The notes under the pieces were generated by a model that saw nothing but the letters and a program-made list of their open reading frames with translations, did not search any database and was not told the origin of the DNA. Of a stretch of DNA of 64,000 nt, positions 55,346-64,000 are shown in pieces. Origin of the DNA: Macrothele yani (Eukaryota > Arthropoda > Arachnida > Araneae > Macrothelidae); contig CM076991.1 in NCBI GenBank assembly GCA_039090855.1, positions 101,134,021 through 101,198,020 of the forward strand. The letters are read 5' to 3'. The position numbers were made by a program, and so were the translations under genes. Every line of letters starts with the position of its first letter. Position 1 is the first letter of the stretch.

Positions 55346-58206
55346 TGTCTTTACTAGTGTAGAAAGGGGTTCAAACTTCTCAATGAGTATTTGTGTTCAG
55401 CAATGCGCACACCCAAATTACGCAGGGAACCCACGTAACAGAAATCCGTCGTTTCTCCGAGGGTAGTCCGGAACGGAATCTTGTACACTTCATGTCGACT
55501 CATTAGAGGAGTGGGGTCTCTATCTCTCCTGATTAGCGAGAATAGGTTACGGGTTCGAACCCCAAGTCAGATATTTTACAAACTTAGTGCACCACTATAT
55601 GGTACACTATATAGCGGTACTCTATATTTGTAAAATATCTGACTATCTATGTAGTTAGATATTTTACACGTATAGTGTACCACTATATTGAGATATTCGA
55701 AGTTTTTTACTAAGACTGCTAATCTTCTGCTGCTCAGCACCAACCTGTATAGAGACATTTGTCTCACAGACGCTGGTGAAAATGGCGCAAGCGACTTTGC
55801 GATTGAATGTTAAGCTTATTTATAATATTTAAGCTCTGAACGGGGTGTAATAATCTTTCAATCACTATTACACATCGTCCAGACACGAATTACCGTCGCA
55901 AATCGGGGTATGCAAATTTTAATTCGTGGCACGTTTATATTTCAGTCGCACGAAAAGGAAGAAACGTCGCTGAATTTGGCTTAGTATTCAAACCGTTTTC
56001 CGTGCTCAGTTTATTCTTCCGTAATTCCTTTGATTGAACACACACAAAAGAAAATAACGATAACGATAATGGTAATTATTATTGTTATTCAGAACACATT
56101 TACCATAATCACTTCGAATATCTTTTTCTTCTTTAGCACAATGCAAATCCTTTCTTGTCGTAAACCCACGGAGTGCTGGTTATTAATGTTTCCAATTTCT
56201 CCAGCGTTAATACTTTTTCTTCATATTATACATAAACTCTGAGTGGGAAGTGTTAGTTGACTCTCAGTTTCTTTAAACATGGCCTACTTCGGAGGAACAC
56301 CTGAACAAAAGAGGCAATGTAGCCTACAAGAGAAAATGAATCACACACACACATCGCCGTCATCAGAATGCAAATAAAGAGCCGTCTGACCTGAAAATAG
56401 TTTGTGTTGGAGCCCAAACTAACAGCACTACCAACTTATCGCGGAAGACAATGTTATGTCGGTTTCCCCAATTTCACCTTTATTCTCTTCCCTCCACCCT
56501 TTTCCCATTTCTTGAGGAAAAACCGAACTTGCATCTCTTAGTTCCTACATTTTTGACCCCCTCCCCCGAAAAAGAAAGAAACTGTTTGTGAAACAAATTG
56601 GACGGCAAGCAAATTAAATTTCCACCGACCACAAAGGTAAGTGGGGGAAGTTAGCGACGTGAGGCTGGCTTCCTTCCTTCTCCCTTGCGCAAATCTCCCT
56701 CCCCGCTATGGCACCACGCAACTTCTATTGTACAAGACGCCAGAGGGCACCAAGGCCATAAGGTCATCTTAACCTTATCAGTTGGCGTTTACCTCCAAGC
56801 CATTCGCACAGAGCACAGAAAAGAGTGAGAACGGAGGTAATGATAGAATAAACGGGGCCACGTACAGCAAAGAAACAAAGAGGAACACTGCTAGTTCTCA
56901 TTGTTCCGCGGCAAATGCAATTTTCCTCCGCTACGTTTTGGTTTTGTCTTTTTTTTTTTTCTTTGCCACGACCTTTTGACTTAACGGAGTTTTTTTTATT
57001 ATTATTATTTTTTTGTTCTCTTCCATCCCATGTTTTCTTCTTACACATATCTCACGTCGGTCCACAAAGATAACTCGAATGTGATGGGCAGCTGTGAAGG
57101 CAGCTAAAGGTATGAAGGTTTCGCCAGACAGACAGATGTACAGTCTGACCTTTGCGAAAAAGGGTTAATTCCTGGATAAACAGGTCACATGCGCATAAAT
57201 TTACACTCTCGGTTGAGAACTTAAGGGACATTTATTTTACTTTTTTCAAGGCAAAGGCGTTGATTTCAGTGAAAACATTATGCGGCATTTGCATGATTTC
57301 AAGACGGCCCTGAACTGAGACAACACGCGTTCGGCTTTTCTCTTTCGCCGTTTCTTAAAACTGTAGAAAGGCAATGGCAGAGTTCATGGGAGAATGCGTT
57401 TTCTTCGTGTTACTGAAACGCAGTTATCACGATGGAATGCGCAACATGTTTTAAAAAACAATACAAAAAAGACGATAAGAAACGTTAGAAGTTTCGCTGG
57501 TGTGGATGGTATAACTGGATGCTATCTGTCAAGAATTGCAGAGCGCCGCCTGTCGAGGTATTAGGATTCAGCACACGTAACGTTTCAAGGCACAAAATAA
57601 ATCAGAACAGATTACACATCTTGCAACAGTACGCTGAGCCGACGCAGGCGCGTAGCTAGAATTTTTTTCCTATTGGAGGTTATGATACGATGGAAGAAAG
57701 CCATATGAACAGTACGCCAATAATTGGCATACAATATCGATACATTACTGATATCTCCGGGAAAAAGTAATGTTTGCAACACACAATTAGTATCACTAGA
57801 AATTTATTGGTACCATCAAAATAAGTATTATTATTGAATGAATTAAAGTACAGGAATTAACAAAGTCATTTAGGGTAAAAAAGATGAACTAATAAACGAA
57901 TAATTAGATAAGAATAAGGAAAAAAACTTTATCTTAAACGTAACTAGAATAGTAAAAGCAAAACACTGAAGAAATGTGCCTCTTCTGTTTGAGGTATCTC
58001 CTATCTGAATGACAACGGACGAATGCGTTTTATTTTTTTTTATTTTCATTTGGGCGGCATGTTTTGTTGAATGCTCAGTTGTTACTTCCAGAAAAGGAGA
58101 AATGCTAGTCATGGACAAGCTTTACCACACACATCCACTTAGCTGGACGAATTTTAGTGCCGAACGGCAAGTGACAGAAAAACCTAGAAATACTTTATCG
58201 TACTTT
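55346..58206. other. No recognised gene; one long hairpin
   Basis: Holds a B-box-like gggttcgaaccc (55552-55563) without an A box, directly followed by a hairpin with 17-bp perfect arms (55566-55582 and 55627-55643, gtcagatattttacaaa). Poly(T) and ATT runs at about 56950-57015. caggcgcgtagctagaat at 57645 looks like a transposon end without partner. The 94-codon Lys/Asn-rich ORF at 56764-57048 (minus) is not convincing. Confidence 0.4.
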
Positions 58207-58366
58207 GAATGTCACGCCATCAAATGGGGGAGTTTTGTGCCTCGGGCGGCATGTAGCGCGGAGTAAAGAGGATTTCAGGCATACGTTGAAGAGCTTCACC
58301 CCTGCTTCACTCCAAGCTACACGCAGCCTCAGGCACAAAACTCCCCCGTTTGCTGGCGTGACACTC
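58207..58366. repeat. Inverted repeat, ~57-bp arms
   Basis: The left arm (58207-58263) contains gtcacgccatcaaatggggg and agttttgtgcct; the right arm (58310-58366) is its inverted version with about 20 per cent differences (ctcccccgtttgctggcgtg). A 46-bp spacer separates them. Possibly a small foldback MITE; no duplication found. Confidence 0.75.
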
Positions 58367-58458
58367 AAACGTGAATGTCTGTGGCTACCTTTTGACTCTA
58401 GTGGGTTAGAACAGCTAGGGGTAGGGATTCATATCCTAGCTGGTTATACCACCTCCAA

Positions 58459-60051
58459 CCCAGCAAAAACAGTCTTGCTGGCCCAGCACTATGTTGCCGC
58501 TGCCGAACCGTCAATAAAATGTCCGGGCGGCCAACAGAAGGGCCAGTAGTTCAGGTCAACAGTTGGCATCCCATCAGTTGTCATATGCCACTACAGGGCC
58601 ATCAGTAGTCCATCACAGGCAGTAGCAGCCACAAGTGGCCCTTCAGTGGCCCTGCAAGCACGTGCCAGAAATGATGGCTGGCCTAATGTGGTCCGCTAGT
58701 GTGCCGTTAGTGGCAGCCAGCAACCACGTGACGTAACTGGTGGCTTGCCGAATCTTGTCCGCCAATTTCCCAGTAGTAGCCATAATAATAAAAAGCAAGG
58801 ATAACCGCAGTTCCCAAAGCTACAATTCTTTTTTTCTACCCTTACGAAGCCTGTGAAATAACGCACTGCGCTGGTGCAATTTTCTCAACAGACCGGAAAA
58901 TCTCCCACTTGCATCTGAGTAGATTTGAACCTGGGCCAGTCGCGTGGTAGCTGAGCTCTCTACCGACCGGACTAATTTGAAACGCACGAGCGCGTGCTTG
59001 AACTGTTTGTTTCATACATAATGTGTAACCGAATGCTTCCCTCTTTCATTTTACAATATTGCGAGGTATTTTTCATAAAAGTCAGTTTCATATAATTCAT
59101 AAATTTATTTTTTCAACGTAACGATAGTTTTTTTTTACCTTAAGGGAACTTCACTCATTTTCAAGGCGTGTACATACTTACAGTCGCTTTCCAAAGTTTT
59201 GTACTGTCCTTGCCGTCTTGAAAAGAAATTGTTGAATTAATATATATTTACCCGGGTTCATGTCACATTCTGTTACATATTTAACGTTGCGTCTTTCCTT
59301 TCCGTTGTCGGAAGCTACATTTGTTTTAAAGAGTAAAATATATTTTATTTTACTTCTCGTTATTTTTAGAAGCGAATTCCTCCCAGTCTTGTGTATTCAA
59401 CCCATGGATGAGTACACCACATAGCGTCGCTTTTTTTTTCTTTCAAATAATTAATAAATTTTGTACGCGTATAAATCTTTTTTTTTTTTCTCAACAAACG
59501 TTGTTTTAATGGTTTTCCACGATATTTGTTTCAAGCGGTTTCAAATTTTTTCTTGTTATTCATCCACTCCATTCCACAAATTGTTATTCATGGGAATGGA
59601 GTGGGTGTATTATTTCATGGCTGTAATCTAGTATATCACGGCTTAATCTGATATCTTCGTCGATGTAAAATTTCATTAGGAAATTAATTGTCCTCTCCAC
59701 ATATGGATTTTTTTCTTAACATCCACTAAAATAACACGATGGCGAAAGCGTCGTCTTCAACTAACTGGTACCATGAGAGACACATCAAGTGTTGCTTCTG
59801 CGCATGCGCAGTCCCGTTGCTTCCACCTGCTGTTGGGGGGTTGGATTGGTTGCCAGCAACGGGCCACTAGTGGTACTTTCTTGGAGGCCCACAATTCAAA
59901 GCGAAGCTGCAGGGCCATCAATGGCTTGCCAACTGATCGCGCTGCCACCAACGGACCACTACCGTGCCGTGAGCAGCAGATTTCAGCCAGCAGTGACCCA
60001 TCATTGCCAGCTGGCGGCCAGCAGTTTCCCAGTACTTGTGTTTTTGCTGGG
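58459..60051 (-). mobile_element. 1.6 kb element with CCCAGCAAAAACA ends (copy 2)
   Basis: Left cccagcaaaaacag at 58459, right tgtttttgctggg at 60051. The whole copy aligns, reversed, with 9386-11053: GC-rich motif-dense arms, AT-rich centre, and a tRNA-like patch at 58921-58965. It has its own small hairpin (ccactccattcc and inverted, about 59565-59608) that copy 1 lacks on one side. ORFs in the GC-rich arm (59757-60138) are on both strands and differ from those in copy 1, so they are not genes. No clear duplication. Confidence 0.75.
58921..58965 (-). other. tRNA-like segment in copy 2 of the 1.6 kb element
   Basis: Minus strand: A-box-like cggtagagagctcag (58965-58951), B-box-like ggttcaaatct (58931-58921). 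It occupies the same place as the tRNA-like segment 10559-10614 in copy 1 but has a rather different sequence. Confidence 0.5.
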
Positions 60052-60338
60052 TGTACTCGTCAATTGGCTTCACAAGAACAAGTTTATCCCATTTTTTTGT
60101 CTCAAAGGGATATATGGACCATAGACATTTTTTTATAATTGTGTTTTCTCTCTGCTCTAGAGTCAGATTACAGACAGAAAGCGTCATAACGCAAAACGTT
60201 TACCATTTTGTCTTTGGAGCACTCAGTGTAGAAGAACACTGAATCAAATTGAGACAGAGACAGGGAAGGAAGTGAAATAGCATTGCTAGTGTGAATACTA
60301 AAGAAACAAACAAAACCCACTCTAGGCTTTGGAGGGGG
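60052..60338. other. No recognised gene
   Basis: Short mixed block between two transposons; nothing assignable. Confidence 0.4.
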
Positions 60339-60346
60339 CTTAAAAC

Positions 60347-61116
60347 TAGGGATGAGACATTCGAATCCTCGAATCCCGCGAATCTTGAAAAAGATTCGAG
60401 ATTCGAAAAGTCGAATCTTCGCGCTTTTCTCGTTATTCGAATCTTAACCTAAAAAACGTGGCGTTTGGTGCTTGTTGTAGAGCGATATTTGTTTGAATTT
60501 TTGCCAGCATGAAATCTCCATTAAAGGTTTCTGATTTTTTTACATTGCCCTGAAAGAGTTCAGTGTTTAGTGATTTTATTAACTCTCAAAACAAGCATGT
60601 TTTTTATTTTTCTTAATTTTCTGGAAAGAATTTACTCAATTTAGTGTTCCATGTTTAGTGTTTATCTACATCTTGGAATAATCCTCCCTACCTCTACACT
60701 TGCTTTGATTTTAAAAGGCTTTGGAACTTTTGTTATTACAGAAAAATGTCATAAAAGTGAATTGTTACTCAAATATATATTTTTTTTTGTTAAATTGTGT
60801 TTAGAAAATGGAAATGAACCTCAAGACTCAAGAGTAAATGTCATATAGTAAATGTAACTTCATATAGTAAATGTAAATTATAAATTTCATTGGTATCTTC
60901 TTAATAAGTATGGGTATATTTTTTGAAAACTGTATTCTTGACTTTGTTTTTCATTAAACACAGACTTCAAATTTTGCTTCAATTAAAAACTTTTTAAGTA
61001 GAAGTCTTTTCTTTCCCTTTTTGTTTCTTATAATTATTCTAATGTGAAGGATTCGATAGATTCGAGAACCTTTTAGGATTCGGATTCGAGAAAATTTAGG
61101 ATTCGTTTCATCTCCA
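60347..61116. mobile_element. Non-autonomous hAT-like element, 770 bp, perfect TSD
   Basis: Ends tagggatgagac (60347) and inverted gtttcatctcca (61116). The octamer cttaaaac flanks both ends exactly (60339-60346, 61117-61124). Subterminal parts are filled with gattcgaa and cgaatc motifs on both sides; the centre is AT-rich without a gene. Confidence 0.88.
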
Positions 61117-61139
61117 CTTAAAACACAACCTTATCCTGG

Positions 61140-61349
61140 TTGTTCCCTGAGTCAAAGGCAATGATGGGAAAGGAGGAGGAAGCCGTTTGGATGGCCGTCA
61201 CCAGATATGCACAGGTGCATTTCACACAAATCAAGAAGGCCAATGCACATGACTTTCTTCAGCAGTCCCACATAACGGTGGGTGGAGACATTTACACACC
61301 TACTCAACAATCCTCATATTTCCCATATTTCCTCACATGCCCCCCATAA
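61140..61349 (+). CDS. Unknown ORF, possible exon
   Basis: A 69-codon frame next to the hAT-like element. Its first 55 residues, including KEEEAVWMAVTRYAQVHFTQ and KKANAHDFLQQ, have the composition of a real soluble protein. A donor-like acg|gtgggt occurs at about 61277. Downstream the frame degenerates into Pro-rich sequence before a poly(A). I do not recognise it; it could be the end of a host exon or an unknown mobile element. Confidence 0.22.
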   Translation: MFPESKAMMGKEEEAVWMAVTRYAQVHFTQIKKANAHDFLQQSHITVGGDIYTPTQQSSYFPYFLTCPP

Positions 61350-61394
61350 AAAAAAAAAAATCTGAACACCTCCATACTTCAAGGTGTAACACAC

Positions 61395-63116
61395 ACACAC
61401 ACACAGATGCAGGGTCTTGGGTGCGAATGCACTTTTCCACCACGTCCTGTAAATGTTCTGTTGGATTCATATCGGGCGAACGTGGTGACCCCACCATCCG
61501 TCAGAACTATCCTCGAACCAAATTTAGACAACTTGGGTCCGATGACATGGATCATTGTCCAGAATGCTCCTCGAACCAGTTTTGGACAGCTTGGGTCCGA
61601 TGACACGGAGCATTGTCCAGAATGCTTCTCGAAATAATTTTACACAACTTGAGCTCCTAAGACATGGAGCATTCCCGAGAATGCTCCTCGAACCAATTTT
61701 AGACAACTTGGGCCCTAAGACATGGAGCATTGTCCAGAATGCTCCTCGAACCAATTTTAGACAACTCGGGCCCGACGACATGGAGCATTGTCCAGAATGC
61801 TCCTAGATCCAATTTTAGACAACTTGGGCCATAAGACATGGAGCATTGTCCAGAATGCTCCTCGAACCAATTGTAGACAACTCGGGCCCGACGACATGGA
61901 GCATTGTCCAGAATGCTCCTCGAGCCAATTTTAGACAACTTGGGCCATAAGACATGGAGCATTGTCCAGAATGCTCCTCGAACCAATTTTAGACAACTCG
62001 GGCCCGACGACATGGAGCATTGTCCAGAATGCTCCTCGAGCCAATTTTAGACAACTTGGGCGCTAAGACAAGGAGCATTGTCGAGAATGCTCCTCGAACC
62101 AATTTTAGACAACTTGGGCATTAAGACATGGAGCATTGTCCGGAATGCTCCTCGAACCAATTTTAGACAACTTGGGCGCTAAGACATGGAGCATTGTCGA
62201 GAATGCTCCTCGAACCAATTTTAGACAACTTGGGCGCTAAGACATGGAGCATTGTCCAGAATGCTCCTCGAACCAATTTTAGACAACTTGGGCCCTATGA
62301 CATGGAGCATTGTCCAGAATGCTCCTCAAACCAATTTTGGACAACTCGGGCCCTACGACATGGTGCATTGTTCGCCTGGAAAATCCTATCGTTGTTGGGG
62401 TACATGAAGTCCATGAAGACCTGTAAATGGTCATCCAGCAGAGCAATAAAACAATTACCGTTTAATGACGTGTTTACGAGGACCAGAGGACCCAAACCGT
62501 GCCACGTAAAGACACCCCACACATGTATGGAACCACCACCAGCTTGTACAGTGCCTTGTTGATAGAGCAAGGGTCCACGACCTCATAGTGTCAGCGCCAC
62601 CCTCGAACCCTACCATAAGCTCGTAACAACTGGTAGCGCAAGTCATCGGACCATGTCAAATATTGCTAGTCTTCCAGAAACAAATTACTGTGTGCACTAG
62701 CCAAGGTGAGACACTGTGTCCGATGTCGTGGTGTTAACAAAGGCACTCTGATGGGTCTTCTGCTCCCATACCCCATGGACGCTAAATTACGCTGCACTGA
62801 CCTGATGGATATGTCTCTGGTACCTCCTGCATTGAATGTGGTTGTTATTTGAGCCAGTGTCGCTTGTCTGTTAGCATGGGCAATCCTGAATGACCGCTGG
62901 TCACGGTTGTTCAGCACCCGTGGTCGGCCACTGCGCTGTCCACGGTGGGTGGTAATGCCTTTTATGACGTATTCTCGGTACACACGTTACACCGTGGATG
63001 GCGGAATGCTGAATGTTCGCACAACTTCGGAAATTGAATGTCCCATCCGTCTGGCTCCCACTACCATGCCTCGTTCAAACTCCGATAATTCACGTCGGCT
63101 GGCCGTAATCCTACTG
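61395..63116 (-). pseudogene. Tc1-like transposase pseudogene with amplified catalytic segment
   Basis: From 63116 (ACG where ATG is expected) the frame reads RRELSEFERGMVVGARRMGH and IPPSTV, a helix-turn-helix, with a TAA at 62987-62989 in place of the usual Tyr codon. It continues as RVYREYVIKGITTHRGQRSG, a GRPRV linker and RSVQRNLASMGYGSRRP. After frame shifts the block VQAGGGSIHVWGVFTWHGLG and the region NNAPCRRARVVQNWFEEHSG (second catalytic Asp changed to Asn) follow at 62570-62370. About 15 copies of this last segment make the array 61507-62371. Then the Glu block SPDMNPTEHLQDVVEKC closes the gene (61490-61395). Confidence 0.85.
61507..62371 (-). repeat. 58-bp minisatellite built from the transposase catalytic segment, ~15 copies
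   Basis: Plus-strand unit ctcctcgaaccaattttaga then caacttgggccctaagacat and ggagcattgtccagaatg (58 bp). On the minus strand one unit spans the codons from the DNAPC block to EEHSG. The period is not a multiple of three, so successive units shift frame. Two unit types (acttgggccctaagac and actcgggcccgacgac) alternate between about 61690 and 62050, a 116-bp higher-order repeat. Confidence 0.93.
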
Positions 63117-63250
63117 GCGGTTGTTCAAGCTGACTCACGAAATTACATCTCGCGATTGATAAAAATCGTGGCGTGTGTCGAAGCCTTTATACGACGACAG
63201 CTCCAATTAAAAATTTGCATGCTGCTATCCCATGACTTTTGGCACTTCAG

Positions 63251-64000
63251 TATCATCATCATCATCATCAACATCGTCAACCAATATCAATCCACTGCTG
63301 GACGAAGGTCTCCCCAAGTTTCCTCCACAACGGTCTGTCTTGTGCCAGTCTCCTCCATGTCACTCCTGCATACTTTCGAATTTCATCCACCCATCTCCCA
63401 TGTGGTCTTCTTCTGGGTCTTTTCCTGTCCCTTGGAATCCAATCTAAAATTTCGGCTGTCCATCGATGGTCTGTCCTTCTGGCAGTATGTCCAGCCCATT
63501 GCCATTTCAGGGATTTAACTCTGATCATGATGTCTTCCACTCTTGTCATTTTTCGGATCCACGAGTTCCTCTTCTTTTCTCTCCTGGTTACACCAAGCAT
63601 GCACCTCTCCATGCTGCTTTGAGTTGCCTGCAGCCTTTGTATGTCTCTTTTAGTTAAGGTCCACGTCTCTGCACCATACGTGAGCACTGGAAGGATGCAT
63701 TGATCACACACTTTTCTTTTAAGACATAATGGCATAATGCTCTTGAAAATTATGCTGTTTCTTCCAAAAGCTCTCCAGGCAAGTTTTGTACGCCGACTAA
63801 TTTCTTCATCAATGTGACCCTCACTTGATATCTGCTGTCCAAGATAAATGTACATGTCTGTTATCTCCAGCTTTTCTCCATCAATCGATAAATCTTCATT
63901 TCTTGAAAAAGCATTGAACATCACTTTTGTCTTCAGAAAGTTCATTTTTAATCCCACTTCTTTACTCTTGTCAGCAAGTTCCTGGATCATAGCAATTCGA
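63251..64000 (-). mobile_element. RTE-type LINE, 3' part (continues beyond the window)
   Basis: The 3' end carries a (TGA)n tail (plus strand atcatcatcatcatcatca, 63254-63272), as usual for RTE LINEs. It ends exactly where the Tc1 element begins. The 5' part lies outside the window. Confidence 0.85.
63277..64000 (-). CDS. RTE-type reverse transcriptase, C-terminal part, intact frame
   Basis: An open frame of about 240 codons runs to the window edge. It starts within the RT palm-to-thumb region (MNFLKTKVMFNAF, the GLK.N..KTK motif), then YLGQQISSEGHIDEEISRRT, the LTYGAETWTLTKRDIQRLQA segment, and the C-terminal RTE signature QWAGHTARRTDHRWTAEIL with WVDEIRKYAGVTWRRLAQD. The FADD catalytic box would lie just upstream, outside the window. 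The frame is free of stops and ends at a natural stop, unlike the fragments at 38997-39362 and 9067-9180, so this is the youngest LINE copy here. It copies its own RNA into DNA at chromosomal nicks. Confidence 0.9.
   Translation of the reverse strand, partial: RIAMIQELADKSKEVGLKMNFLKTKVMFNAFSRNEDLSIDGEKLEITDMYIYLGQQISSEGHIDEEISRRTKLAWRAFGRNSIIFKSIMPLCLKRKVCDQCILPVLTYGAETWTLTKRDIQRLQATQSSMERCMLGVTRREKKRNSWIRKMTRVEDIMIRVKSLKWQWAGHTARRTDHRWTAEILDWIPRDRKRPRRRPHGRWVDEIRKYAGVTWRRLAQDRPLWRKLGETFVQQWIDIG

Larger units (their letters stand above)
61395..63250 (-). mobile_element. Tc1-like element (third family), one end lost
   Basis: The 5' terminal repeat is at 63250 (complement of catgacttttggcacttcag) next to TA (63251-63252). 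The other terminal repeat is not visible: after the last transposase codons a (TG)n microsatellite (about 61388-61405) follows. The element lies directly at the (TGA)n tail of the RTE LINE. Confidence 0.8.

Noticed and set aside
56764..57048. 94-codon ORF, Lys/Asn-rich start and hydrophobic end
   Set aside because: The first third comes from poly(T)/ATT runs; nothing recognisable in the remainder.
59757..60138. ORFs of 111-121 codons on the plus strand
   Set aside because: They lie in the GC-rich arm of the 1.6 kb element and are not conserved in its other copy.

Overview
This 64 kb window is eukaryotic, most likely from an animal and probably from an arthropod with a large, repeat-rich genome. 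The reasons are tRNA-derived SINEs with poly(A) tails and target-site duplications, several Tc1/mariner families, an RTE-type LINE, hAT-like elements and solo LTRs, intron-style splice signals, and no long intact open reading frame of a host gene. I cannot name the species. I see no confident host gene, only three weak exon-like ORFs (11958-12097 minus, 61140-61349 plus, and 25136-25207 plus inside a transposon). Almost everything recognisable is mobile DNA, much of it nested.

Layout. 0-13 kb: an LTR fragment running off the left edge, SINEs (one split by an 1.0 kb hAT-like element with a perfect 8-bp duplication), a complete solo LTR with GATC duplications (6451-7219), a Tc1 pseudogene blown open by a 22-bp minisatellite (7385-8505), and a 1.67 kb element ending in CCCAGCAAAAACA (9386-11053) whose second copy lies inverted at 58459-60051. 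12.9-16.4 kb: an old LTR carrying a second type of SINE and a nearly intact Tc1 element (14054-15469) whose transposase has one in-frame stop. 17.3-33.9 kb: a truncated Tc1, then a minisatellite made from the C-terminal codons of a mariner transposase. That array is split by a 14.3 kb AT-rich insertion (18630-32913) with CACTG ends, a TA duplication and about 0.9-1 kb of imperfect terminal inverted repeat; inside it sit a 6.2 kb hAT-like element, a degraded LINE, SINEs and a foldback element.

34.4-35.3 kb holds six diverged units of about 155 bp, each with a CTCF-like core. 36.7-42.6 kb holds two hAT-like elements with the same GTAGAGGTCTGCACGGG-type ends, one carrying a solo LTR and a SINE. 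47.7-53.6 kb holds a hAT-like MITE, a mariner-superfamily element with long inverted repeats, an internally deleted relative with a hairpin at the deletion joint, and an LTR. 54.2-64 kb holds a SINE with an 11-bp duplication, another solo LTR, a 770-bp hAT-like element with a perfect 8-bp duplication, and a Tc1 pseudogene whose catalytic segment is amplified about 15 times (61507-62371), inserted beside the 3' tail of an RTE LINE that runs off the right edge.

The most unusual theme is that three separate Tc1/mariner remnants each carry a minisatellite built from their own transposase coding sequence, at three different points of the gene. Coordinates of degraded elements are by eye and may be off by tens of bases.
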